From Actinomadura meyerae (GTDB taxonomy: Bacteria > Actinomycetota > Actinomycetes > Streptosporangiales > Streptosporangiaceae), in the NCBI RefSeq assembly GCF_900188445.1, contig NZ_FZOR01000011.1:62001-126000 (forward strand): 64,000 nucleotides of DNA. The letters run 5' to 3'. Made by a program: the position numbers and the translations under genes. Of this stretch, positions 24,069 through 32,485 are shown piece after piece (the first letter of the stretch is position 1; the number at the start of each line of letters is the position of its first letter). The notes under the pieces are model-generated. The model was not told the origin of the DNA. It saw nothing but the letters and a program-made list of their open reading frames with translations, and searched no databases.

Positions 24069-27000
24069 GCGAGATCCGCCGCGCGCCGGGGTCGCCGCCG
24101 GGCGGTCTCGGCCGCCACAGCTCCGCCGCGAGGCGCCCGACGATCGCGATGCCGAGCAGTTGCGGCGCGATGTCGGCGAGCGCGCCGGACGGGGCGGCGG
24201 GGTTGCCCGGCACGTCCAGCCACCGCGCGGCGGCGAGGCAGCCGGTGCCGGCGAGCATCGCGGCCGCGATCACCCACGGGGAGGCGAGCGCGCGCAGCAC
24301 GGCGGAGCGGCGGGTGCGGGCCCACCCGCACACGGCCGCGACGCCGAGCGCGACGGCGAGGCCGGGTACCCCGGCGATCCAGCCGCCGAGCGCGGCGGCG
24401 AGCCCGATCGCGGCCCACGCGGGCCAGCCCGTCCCGGCGACCATGGCGCGCGGGTCGGGGCGGCGGCGGCCCGCCGGGCTGCCCGGCCAGACGCTGGCGA
24501 TCAGCAGGACGAGCAGCAGGTTGAGGCCGGTGACGACGGCGATCCGCTGGGCCCGGTCGGGGGTGTAGGCCAGCTCGATGACGCCGCTCGTGCCGGCGGG
24601 CACGAGCCAGCCCTGCTTCCACCCGTCCAGCCGGACGGCGCGCAGCTCCTTGCCGCCCGCGGTCGCGCGCCAGCCGGTGTTGAAGTTCTCGTTCACGGTC
24701 AGGAACGAGTCGGCGGCCGCGTCCACCCGCAGCTCGCGGGAGCTGGAGCCCCAGTTGAGGACCTCGACCTGCTGCGGCGGCGCGGCGTCGGCGGACGCCC
24801 GCGGCCTGGCCCCGACCGTGACGGTGTCGATGCGGTAGTTGTCGAACGGCATCGCCGCGAGCCGGTTGCTCCCCTCGGCGAGCACGGCCTGCTTGCACGC
24901 GCTGAACTTGAGCGGGCGGCCGGCGAGCAGGTCGCCGAGCGTGCCGGTCGCCTTCGTCTGCACGACCCCGCTCTCCCGCTGCCCGGCGGCACCGCGTCCG
25001 CGCCCTCCGCCGCCGTTCCCGCCGCCGTTCCCGCCGCCGGTCTCACCGCCGCCGGCTCCGGACTCGCCCGACGTACCGGCCGCACCGGCCGCGCCGATCC
25101 GCAGCTTGGGCCCGAACCCGCACGGCAGTTCCAGCGGGTAGGAGCGCACGTCGGGGAACGGCTTCACCCCGGGCACCTTCAGCTCGGCGAGCTGGATCGG
25201 CTGGGGCCGGCCGTCCCGGAAAAAGGTGATCTTCAATCGGTCGGTGGTCATCGGCGCGAACGACAACTTGCCCGCGGCGTCCGACAGGCCCTCGCGGGTC
25301 TGGCCGCCCGCGCCCTCGACGCGCAGCCGGACCGGGCCCGCCGCGCCTGGCGGGCGGGTGGCCGTCACCGTGGACACCCGCTTGCGGCCCTTCCACCGGA
25401 CGCTGTAGGCGGGCTCGTCGTCGCTCTCCCCCGCGATCCAGGACGTCGCGGGGTCGCCGTCGAAACCGGACCTCGCCTGGTCGGCCGGGTGGCCGGACAG
25501 CGTGGAGGTCGCGGCGACGGACGGCTGCCCGTGCACGGTCGTGTACCGGTCGATGAGCCGCCGGTCGGTGAGGACGGCGGTGCCCGTGACGGGCGCCCGG
25601 CCCGCGACCGCCGAGGTGAACGTCCGGTCGAAGCCGTCGCCCTCCTCGTCGCCGGAGCCGAGGGCCGGCGAGCACACCCAGCGCGCGCTGCCCCGCACGC
25701 ACTCGCTCCGCGCGCCCGGCGCGCGGCTCATCACGTAGGTGGCCGGGCCGTCGACCCCGGACGGCGCGGGCAGCGCGTAGGTGCGGGTCGGGGTCACGCC
25801 CGCGATCGCCACCTCCGACACCGCCGCGCGCGCGAACGCGGGCACGGCGGGCTTGGAGGCGAGGGCCGTGATCCGCAGCCGCAGCCAGCGGGTCGGGCCC
25901 TCCGGCACGCGGAGCGCCTGCGGGTCGGCGCTCGGCCGGACGGCCTGCTCGACCGCGCCGTTCTCGGTCTCGACGGCGACGCGCGACACCGGCGGGCCGA
26001 GCGCGGCGTCCTGCGGGAACGCGGCGGTCATGGTGCGCACGTCGCGAGGCCGGTCGAAGTCGGCGCGGAGCCACTGCCCGACCGGCCCGTCGTAGCCGGC
26101 GGTCTCCCACGCGGACAGCGGGTCGCCGTCGAAGGCGGCGAACGGGACGGCCTCGGGCTTGCGGGCCTGCGGGATCGCGTCGTCGCCGCCCGCCGACGTG
26201 GACGCCGTGATGTCGCGGACACCGCCGCCGTAGGCGGCGTGGGTGGCGTACCGCGCCCAGCCCGTGTCGAGGACGTCGGCGGCCTTGCCCCGCTGCGCGG
26301 CGGACAGCGTCGGGGACGTCTGGTGCAGCTCGCCGAAGTTGCGGCGGACCAGCCGGGGCGAGTCGGTCACGACCGGCGTGCCGCCGAGGTCGGCGGCGTC
26401 GTCGTCCAGCAGGACGGGCGCGTCCGGCAGGGCGCCGTCGTCGGCCATGGCGAGCAGCGACTCCGGCCCGCCGTAGACGCGGACGGAGTCGCCCGCGCCG
26501 GTCAGGCTCGCGACGTCGGCGGCGCCCTCGACCTCGTACACCTCCAGCGGCGGGTACCGCTGGTCGACGGCCGCGACCGCGTCGTCGCCGCCGCCGACGG
26601 GCGCGCCGAACGCGGCGACCCTGCGCAGGCCGGGCGAGTCGTCGAGCGCCTGGTGGAGGCGGGCGGGCCAGCCGCCGCGCAGCGCCTCCCGCCGCAGGTC
26701 GTTGCGGACCAGGACGTAGCGGACGCCCATCCGGCCGAGGAAGGCGCTCAGCCCCGGCGAGCCCTGCCCGGAGCGGACCTGCTGGTCGATGGCGTCCAGC
26801 GCCCGCGTGTAGCCGGGCGACCCGGCGGGGACGAGCTGGCGGACGCCCCACCGCGCGGTCAGCAGCGGCTGGACGATGTCGTCCATCGGGCGGCCCCACA
26901 GGTACTCGCCGAACGGCGCGCCGGGCACGGCGAGCACGCCCTGCTGCCCGGCCCGCGCGTTGATCCAGGACGCCGCGTCCCGCCAGTACCTCGGGACGTC

Positions 27001-28446
27001 CTTGAACTCGCCGGGGCCGGACAGGCCGTGCGAGACGACGGTGAGGCCGATGCCGCCGAGCGCGACGGCGGCGACGGCCGGGAGGCCGAGCAGCGACCGC
27101 GCGGCCTGGCCGAACCCCTGGCCGGACCCGCCGCTCAGGCTCCGCACGCCGCTCTCCGGCCGCCGCGCGGCGCGGGCGTCCCGGGCGGCCCGGGCGCGCC
27201 GCCCGGCCGCGGCGAGCAGGTGCGCGAGGCCGAGCGCGAGCGGCAGCCGGACGACCGCGTCGAACTTGTGCAGGTTGCGGAGCGGCGCGAGCGGGCCGTC
27301 CAGCAGGTCGCGCAGCTGCGCCGCGAACGGGCCGGGGATGTCGCTGAGGTGGCCGAGCGAGATGACCGCCACCCCGGCCAGCAGCGTGACCAGCAGGAAC
27401 GTCCGCTCCGGGAGGAGGCGGGCGAGCAGCCCGGCCAGCCCGAGCGCGGCGACGACGCCGGTGCAGACGATCGGGACGGGACTGAGCGAGAGGCCGTGCC
27501 CGACCGGCCACCAGACCTGGCCGTCGACGATCAGGTAGTTGACCCAGCGCTCGGCGCCGCGCAGCACGTTGACGAGGCCGGTCGGCCCGGTCGTCGTCGC
27601 GGCCTTCTCGGTGTAGGTCAGCCAGGAGAACCCGTACGTGCCGGTGAGCAGCAGCGGCACCAGCCACCACGCGGTCGCGGCCCCGGCGGCCGCCGACCAC
27701 CAGGCGAGCATCCGGGCGCGGAACGACCCGCGCGGCCGCGTCAGGATGTAGAGGAACGGGACGACGAGCACGGCGACGGTGGCGGTCGCGTTGATGCCGC
27801 CGCAGCACGCGATCGCCAGCCCGGACCGGGCCGCGGCCTTCAGCCGGCCGGTCTCCCCGGACGCGGCGGCGGCGAGCGGCAGGACGATCCACGGCAGCAT
27901 CGCGACCGGCAGGTACTCCGAGGAGATCTGGCCGAGCGTGGCCAGCCCGTTCGGCGCGAGCGCGTACGCCATCGCGGCGAACAGCCGGGTGCCCTGGCCG
28001 TCGCCCTCCGGCCCCGAGCCGCCGACGCCGAGCCGCCCGGCCAGCCGCCAGGTGCCGACGAAGGCCAGGCACATCAGCAGCGACAGCCAGAACCGCTGGG
28101 TGATCCAGGCGGGCATCCCGGCCAGGTCGCCGAGCGCGAAGAACGGGCCCATCGGGAACAGGTAGCCGACGGCCTGGTTCTGCAGCTGGCCGAACTGCTC
28201 CGGGTCCCACAGGTGGAGGGCGCGGCCGAGGAACCCGAGCGGGTTCACCGCCATGTCGATCTTGGTGTCGGCGAGGATGGCGCCGGGCCGGGTGGCGAAC
28301 GCGAGCGCGCTCAGCGCCAGGCAGCACGCGAGCACGCGCAGCCGCTCCCGCAGCCGCGCGGCGGCGTCCGGGCCGGCCGGCCCGGACGCCCCGCCGGGCC
28401 CGCGGGACGCGCCGGCGCGGGGCGGATTCGCCTCTCCCACGGCCAT
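23878..28446 (-). CDS. aftD: AftD-like alpha-(1->3)-arabinofuranosyltransferase (DUF3367), 1522 aa
   Basis: A giant GT-C membrane glycosyltransferase. The N-terminus (about 30-480) has roughly ten helices and the acidic loop motif TKIDMAVNPLGFLGRALHLW, with NLHKFDAVVRLPLALG later. It is followed by a large extracytoplasmic region with discoidin/carbohydrate-binding-like repeats (for example AFDGDPLSAWET and GFDGDPATSWIAGE) and C-terminal helices. AftD adds arabinofuranose in arabinogalactan and lipoarabinomannan of mycobacteria. I chose ATG at 28446, behind AGGGGG; a GTG at 28539 would overlap the upstream gene. The last 64 codons are low-complexity and lie antisense to the acyltransferase gene. 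Confidence 0.88.
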   Translation of the reverse strand: MAVGEANPPRAGASRGPGGASGPAGPDAAARLRERLRVLACCLALSALAFATRPGAILADTKIDMAVNPLGFLGRALHLWDPEQFGQLQNQAVGYLFPMGPFFALGDLAGMPAWITQRFWLSLLMCLAFVGTWRLAGRLGVGGSGPEGDGQGTRLFAAMAYALAPNGLATLGQISSEYLPVAMLPWIVLPLAAAASGETGRLKAAARSGLAIACCGGINATATVAVLVVPFLYILTRPRGSFRARMLAWWSAAAGAATAWWLVPLLLTGTYGFSWLTYTEKAATTTGPTGLVNVLRGAERWVNYLIVDGQVWWPVGHGLSLSPVPIVCTGVVAALGLAGLLARLLPERTFLLVTLLAGVAVISLGHLSDIPGPFAAQLRDLLDGPLAPLRNLHKFDAVVRLPLALGLAHLLAAAGRRARAARDARAARRPESGVRSLSGGSGQGFGQAARSLLGLPAVAAVALGGIGLTVVSHGLSGPGEFKDVPRYWRDAASWINARAGQQGVLAVPGAPFGEYLWGRPMDDIVQPLLTARWGVRQLVPAGSPGYTRALDAIDQQVRSGQGSPGLSAFLGRMGVRYVLVRNDLRREALRGGWPARLHQALDDSPGLRRVAAFGAPVGGGDDAVAAVDQRYPPLEVYEVEGAADVASLTGAGDSVRVYGGPESLLAMADDGALPDAPVLLDDDAADLGGTPVVTDSPRLVRRNFGELHQTSPTLSAAQRGKAADVLDTGWARYATHAAYGGGVRDITASTSAGGDDAIPQARKPEAVPFAAFDGDPLSAWETAGYDGPVGQWLRADFDRPRDVRTMTAAFPQDAALGPPVSRVAVETENGAVEQAVRPSADPQALRVPEGPTRWLRLRITALASKPAVPAFARAAVSEVAIAGVTPTRTYALPAPSGVDGPATYVMSRAPGARSECVRGSARWVCSPALGSGDEEGDGFDRTFTSAVAGRAPVTGTAVLTDRRLIDRYTTVHGQPSVAATSTLSGHPADQARSGFDGDPATSWIAGESDDEPAYSVRWKGRKRVSTVTATRPPGAAGPVRLRVEGAGGQTREGLSDAAGKLSFAPMTTDRLKITFFRDGRPQPIQLAELKVPGVKPFPDVRSYPLELPCGFGPKLRIGAAGAAGTSGESGAGGGETGGGNGGGNGGGGRGRGAAGQRESGVVQTKATGTLGDLLAGRPLKFSACKQAVLAEGSNRLAAMPFDNYRIDTVTVGARPRASADAAPPQQVEVLNWGSSSRELRVDAAADSFLTVNENFNTGWRATAGGKELRAVRLDGWKQGWLVPAGTSGVIELAYTPDRAQRIAVVTGLNLLLVLLIASVWPGSPAGRRRPDPRAMVAGTGWPAWAAIGLAAALGGWIAGVPGLAVALGVAAVCGWARTRRSAVLRALASPWVIAAAMLAGTGCLAAARWLDVPGNPAAPSGALADIAPQLLGIAIVGRLAAELWRPRPPGGDPGARRISLSWTAPGQGPDGPGPGAGPAAAPATPPGSSSGSPLRWSPPPSGADPSPRPPGTSGPPRRTRRR

Positions 28447-28519
28447 GCTCGCCCCCTGCCCCTCTCGTGCCCGTCGTCCGGGACCCATCCGTCCCGGGTG
28501 CCCCGGTCCTCCCGGGATG

Positions 28520-29698
28520 TCAGCCTGAGTGTCCGCCACCGTACCGGCGGCCGCCCGCGCTTCCGGCGGCGGCGCCGTCGCGCACGGCGGCGGTCACGAG
28601 GTCGCGCATCCGGCCGGCGGTGCGCGCCCAGTCGAACTCTGCCGCCCACCTCTGACATTCCGTGGCCGTCCGCTCGCGGAGCGTGGGATCGGCCAGTTCC
28701 TTGAGGGCGCGCTCGACGACTCCGCCCAGGTCATCGCCCTCGCGGACGAGCCAGCCGGTCGTCCCGTCGCGGACGGCGTCGCGGAGCCCGTCCACGTCGA
28801 AGGCGACGGTCGGGACGCCGAGCGCCGCGGCCTCGATCACGCTGAGGCCCCACCCTTCGCCCTGGGAGGCGCTGAGGTGCAGGTCGGCGCGGGCGACCAG
28901 GGCCGCCTTCACGTTCTCCGGGACGTATCCGTGCGGGATGACGACGCCGTCCAGGCCGCGCGCGCTGATGGCGGCCTTCAGCGATGGCGCTTCAGGGCCG
29001 TCCCCCACGATGTGGAGCTTGAGCCCGGGGTGGCTTCCGGTGAGGCTCTGCGCGAGGTCCAGCAGGAGGTTGAGGCGCTTGTGCGGGACGAGTCGCGTCA
29101 CGCACACCAGCTCCGGCTCGCCCCGCGCTTCGGGCACCTCGCCGTCCGGTTCGGCGACAGACGACCCGTTGTGGACGACATGGGCGGGACCGGTCCAGCC
29201 CAGCCGTTCCCTGACGGCGCGCAGCGTGGACGGCGAGACGACCACGAACGCATGCCGCCGGTAGGTCCAGCGGCTCACCGGCCCCTCCAGCACTTGCCCG
29301 AGCCAGGCGAGCCATCTGGGGAAGTACAGGCCGAACTGGGCGTCGTGCACATGGTGGACGACGCAGAACACCGGTACACGGCGCGCCAGCACCCACGGCG
29401 TGAAGAAGGGGATGCCGTTCTGGCAGTCGATGACCGCGTCGAAGCGCCGCCGGTGCAGCAGCATCCAGAGCAGGACGAGCGGGTAGACGGTGAAGCGCCC
29501 GCCGAGGCGGACGAACTCCACGTCCTCCACGCGCCCCCCGCGCCGCTGACCGGGGGCCCTGCACGTCACGTAGTGGACCTGAGCGCCTTCGCGGGCGAAC
29601 CTGCGCGCCAGTTCCCAGGCGTACCGTTCGGCACCGCCGGCGGCGGGGTGCCAGGGATCCCGCCAGTTGACGACCGCCAGCCGCAGATCCGCGCTCAT
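28520..29698 (-). CDS. GT4-family glycosyltransferase, 392 aa
   Basis: GT-B fold. The N-terminal domain has the GT4-type PAAGGAERYAWELARRF. The C-terminal nucleotide-sugar domain shows LVCVTRLVPHKRLNLLLD, IVGDGPEAPSLK and the EX7E-like block SASQGEGWGLSVIEAAALGVPTVAF. It probably transfers a sugar, mannose or glucose type, from a nucleotide donor on the cytoplasmic side. The ATGA overlap with the GT2 gene and the AftD-like gene 73 bases downstream place it in an envelope-glycan operon. Rv0225 is the likely mycobacterial counterpart. Confidence 0.9.
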   Translation of the reverse strand: MSADLRLAVVNWRDPWHPAAGGAERYAWELARRFAREGAQVHYVTCRAPGQRRGGRVEDVEFVRLGGRFTVYPLVLLWMLLHRRRFDAVIDCQNGIPFFTPWVLARRVPVFCVVHHVHDAQFGLYFPRWLAWLGQVLEGPVSRWTYRRHAFVVVSPSTLRAVRERLGWTGPAHVVHNGSSVAEPDGEVPEARGEPELVCVTRLVPHKRLNLLLDLAQSLTGSHPGLKLHIVGDGPEAPSLKAAISARGLDGVVIPHGYVPENVKAALVARADLHLSASQGEGWGLSVIEAAALGVPTVAFDVDGLRDAVRDGTTGWLVREGDDLGGVVERALKELADPTLRERTATECQRWAAEFDWARTAGRMRDLVTAAVRDGAAAGSAGGRRYGGGHSG

Positions 29699-30558
29699 CC
29701 CGACTTCGCGCTCGGCGCCGGCGCCTGCTCGGGGACGGCGACGGCCGCCGGGCGCGGCTCGGGGAGCTTCGGCTCGGCGAGCATCGTCCGGACCGGCACC
29801 ACCGGGATGATCGGCGTCGCCGGAAGGCGGGGCATGCGGAACCCGACGCGCGCGCGGATCCGCGTCAGGTCCACCAGGCATTGGAACGAGTGGCGCCACA
29901 CCGAGAAGGTGGAGCCGGGGCGGTCACGCCAGACGACCGGAATGGCCGTGACCGGCGCCCCCTGCCGCACGCAGTGGGCCAGCAGTTCCACGTCGAACGA
30001 GAACCCGGTGGTGCGCAGCCGCTTCGCCGCCGTCCGGCCGAGCGGACCGTCGAAGAACTTGAACCCGCACTGGGTGTCCTGGATGCCTCCCACCAGGTCG
30101 CGGACGATCCGGTTGAACGTGATGGCCCCGAGCCGCCTGACGGGCAGCGCGTATCCTTGGACGACCGACCGACCGTGGCGCCTTGACCCGACCACGACCG
30201 GGCGGCCCTCGCGCAGCAGGACGATGGCTTCGTCCAGCGCGGCGAGGTCTGTTGCCATATCGGCGTCCATGAACCCCACGTACGGGGCCCTCGTCTCCAG
30301 CAGCCCGGCACGGACCGCCGCACCCTTACCCCTGACCTCGCACCGCACCAGCCGCACCGGCACCGGACCCTCGAAGGACCGGACGATGCCGGCCGTTCCG
30401 TCGGTGCTGGCGTTGTCGACGACGATGACCTCCGCCCGCAGCGGCAGGGCCGCGAGCTTGTCGCACAGCAGCGCCAGTCCCGCCGGAAGCCGGTCGGCCT
30501 CGTTGTAGGCGGGAACGACGATCTCCAGCAGGGCGGGGCCGTCACGCCGGGTCCCCAT
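29695..30558 (-). CDS. GT2-family glycosyltransferase (dolichyl/polyprenyl-phosphate sugar synthase-like), 287 aa
   Basis: GT-A fold: IVVPAYNEADRLPAGL, the first aspartate pair in VIVVDNASTDGT, the metal-binding DAD motif (GFMDADMATDL), then GGIQDTQCGFKFF and FDVELLAH. This motif set is typical of dolichyl-phosphate beta-glucosyltransferase-like (ALG5/DPM-type) enzymes that load a sugar onto a polyprenyl phosphate. It would feed the GT-C transferases nearby. The C-terminal 40 residues are Pro-rich and disordered. It follows the DUF2613 gene by 13 bases. Confidence 0.88.
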   Translation of the reverse strand: MGTRRDGPALLEIVVPAYNEADRLPAGLALLCDKLAALPLRAEVIVVDNASTDGTAGIVRSFEGPVPVRLVRCEVRGKGAAVRAGLLETRAPYVGFMDADMATDLAALDEAIVLLREGRPVVVGSRRHGRSVVQGYALPVRRLGAITFNRIVRDLVGGIQDTQCGFKFFDGPLGRTAAKRLRTTGFSFDVELLAHCVRQGAPVTAIPVVWRDRPGSTFSVWRHSFQCLVDLTRIRARVGFRMPRLPATPIIPVVPVRTMLAEPKLPEPRPAAVAVPEQAPAPSAKSG

Positions 30559-30571
30559 CAGGGCCTACAGG

Positions 30572-30703
30572 TCACCGGGAGCCGTAGTTGTACAGCGGCT
30601 CGATGACCGGGTCCTTCTGGGAGGCGTTCACGAGCTGGACCGTACTGAACGACACTCCGGCGGCCAGCAGTACGCCGACCAGCGCGGCGATGGCGATGCG
30701 CAT
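30572..30703 (-). CDS. DUF2613-type small membrane/secreted protein, 43 aa
   Basis: A single N-terminal hydrophobic helix (RIAIAALVGVLLAAGVSF) is followed by a short polar tail ending PLYNYGSR. AAGGA lies 7 bases upstream of the ATG, and the ATG overlaps the stop of the upstream gene (TGATG at 30701-30705). The length and composition match DUF2613; Rv0236A beside aftD in M. tuberculosis is the one I recall. It may be a small accessory subunit of the arabinosyltransferases. It is too short for most gene finders. Confidence 0.8.
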   Translation of the reverse strand: MRIAIAALVGVLLAAGVSFSTVQLVNASQKDPVIEPLYNYGSR

Positions 30704-32472
30704 CAGGGGGTCCTTCGTCGATGAGTGCTGCGGGGCTTGGTACTGCCGAGTAATGGAAGGCTCAGAGTAGTACGTGGGGCCAGGATTGACCAGAAAACGA
30801 CCAGACTGAGGATGCCCCAGGCGGCGGCCACCGGCGGCACCGGCACCGCCGTCCCGCCACCCTTCGCGGCACTGCCCGCGGCCCCGTCGATCCGGTAGAC
30901 GGCGAGGTCGGCGCCGCGCAGCACCTCGACGGCCGCGCCGGACGGGCGGACGGAGCCGATCTCCGCGTCCACCACGACGTACCGCACGCCCATGTCGCGG
31001 AGCGTGTCGGCCCGCGGCGCCCCACTCTTCGCGACGGGCGCGAGCCGCACCGCCCTGGGATCCTCCTGCGGGACGGTCGTGCCGCCCACGGTGACGGCGT
31101 CGTCGACGATGACGCGTCGGTGCAGGTAGCGGGGCAAGGGGTCGAGCACGCGGCGCCCATGGTTCCATGGGTAGCTCCGGTACGACGCCCATGGCAGCAC
31201 CAGCACGTCGCCCTCCGCCGGGTCGCGGTCGATGATGTGCTGCGCGCGCGCCCAGTCGTCGGGGTAGTGGACGGCTCGCAGGTCGCCCGCCGCCCCCCAC
31301 GCCAGTGTCGGCAGGAGGAGCACGGGCACGGCCATCGCCGCGGCGGCCACCCCCGGCCATCTCGCCTCGGCCGCTCTGTCGGCGGCGACTCCGAGCCCCA
31401 CCGCGACCACGACGGCCAGCGGTGCCGCGTACTGCTGCCCGTCCCGCAGCACCGCGAACCCCGGCCACAGGCCGATGAGCCCTTCGAGGACGGGAGCGGC
31501 GACCGCGCCCAGCGCGGCGATCGCGAACCCGGCCGCCGCCGCGACCGCCGCCCCGCGCCACCATTCGGGTTCCCGCCCCCACACGCCGTACGCGACGAGC
31601 GCGCCCACCACCACCAGGAGCCAGAGCGTCGCCGTCACCGGCGCCCCGTAGCCGCTCGGCACCGTCTCGCCGTTCCATACACCGCCAAGCAAGAGCAGGC
31701 TCCCGAGCGTCCCGAAAGGCGTGTCGGCCCTGGCCGCGAACAGGTCGACGGCCGCTCCGTCCCCCGGCAGGCCCGCTGGCCGCAACAGCCCCGGCACCAG
31801 CCAGGGCAGGCTCAACACCGCCGCCGACGCGATGACTCTGAGACCAGCACGACCCTTGAGACCAGCAAGGCCCCTGAGACCAGCACGGGCCTTGAGGCCG
31901 GCGCGCGCGGGGCCGCGACCACTCGCCAGCGCGACCGCCAGAGCGGTGACGGCGGTGACGGTCAGTGCGGCGAACCCGCCGATGGCGGCGGGCAGCATCG
32001 TACGGACGAGGCGGCGCGTCCCGCCGGGCTCGTCCGTCCGGACGGTGGCCCCCACCACCCACGGCAGCGCCGCGTAGCCGAGCAGCAGCGCCCACTGCCC
32101 GAGCAGCAGCCGCTCGGCGACGAACGGGTTCCACGCGTAGCAGACCCCCGCGGCGAGCCGGGGCAGGAGGCGGCGGGACGGCACCAGCGAGGCCGCCGAC
32201 GTGCACGCCATGACGAAGACCGCCAGCAGGACGAGCTTCTGCACGGCGTCCGCCGGGACGGCGGCGGCGAGCGCGGTGACGAACGCGTCGCTCGGGACGT
32301 GCCGGGGCACGATGCCCGTCAGCCCGAACGTCAGGCGCGTGAACGCGGGGTCGGGCACGAACACCATGTCGTACGACAGCACGAAGCCCGGCACGAGCCC
32401 CGGCCCCAGTGCCGCAAGCCCGAGCCCCAGCCCGGTCAGTGCGGCCACCAGATGCCGCGTCCCGCCTCCCAT
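30703..32472 (-). CDS. multi-spanning GT-C-like membrane protein (Rv0226c-type), 589 aa
   Basis: About 11-12 predicted helices. The early acidic loop SYDMVFVPDP follows the first helix, as in arabinofuranosyltransferase-like GT-C proteins, and a soluble C-terminal domain contains DVLVLPWASYRSYPWNHGRR. It begins the operon DUF2613, GT2, GT4, AftD-like. A four-copy six-residue repeat (RAGLKA-type) forms a positively charged loop near residue 190. Likely a polyprenyl-phosphate-sugar-dependent transferase or partner; activity unproven. Confidence 0.75.
   Translation of the reverse strand: MGGGTRHLVAALTGLGLGLAALGPGLVPGFVLSYDMVFVPDPAFTRLTFGLTGIVPRHVPSDAFVTALAAAVPADAVQKLVLLAVFVMACTSAASLVPSRRLLPRLAAGVCYAWNPFVAERLLLGQWALLLGYAALPWVVGATVRTDEPGGTRRLVRTMLPAAIGGFAALTVTAVTALAVALASGRGPARAGLKARAGLRGLAGLKGRAGLRVIASAAVLSLPWLVPGLLRPAGLPGDGAAVDLFAARADTPFGTLGSLLLLGGVWNGETVPSGYGAPVTATLWLLVVVGALVAYGVWGREPEWWRGAAVAAAAGFAIAALGAVAAPVLEGLIGLWPGFAVLRDGQQYAAPLAVVVAVGLGVAADRAAEARWPGVAAAAMAVPVLLLPTLAWGAAGDLRAVHYPDDWARAQHIIDRDPAEGDVLVLPWASYRSYPWNHGRRVLDPLPRYLHRRVIVDDAVTVGGTTVPQEDPRAVRLAPVAKSGAPRADTLRDMGVRYVVVDAEIGSVRPSGAAVEVLRGADLAVYRIDGAAGSAAKGGGTAVPVPPVAAAWGILSLVVFWSILAPRTTLSLPLLGSTKPRSTHRRRTP
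31838..31909. repeat. four tandem 18-bp repeats inside the GT-C-like gene
   Basis: The unit CTGAGACCAGCACG with its flank recurs at 31838, 31856, 31874 and 31892 (period 18). It encodes RAGLKA, RAGLRG, LAGLKG and RAGLRV on the minus strand. The nucleotide identity between units is high, which suggests recent expansion by slippage. Confidence 0.8.
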
Positions 32473-32485
32473 GTGAGCCTGGACG

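Noticed and set aside
24160..28704. A 1514-codon open frame on the plus strand, antisense to the AftD-like gene
   Set aside because: It is a GC-skew shadow. Its composition is Arg/Gly/Pro/Ala-rich without domains, while the minus-strand frame shows clear GT-C features.
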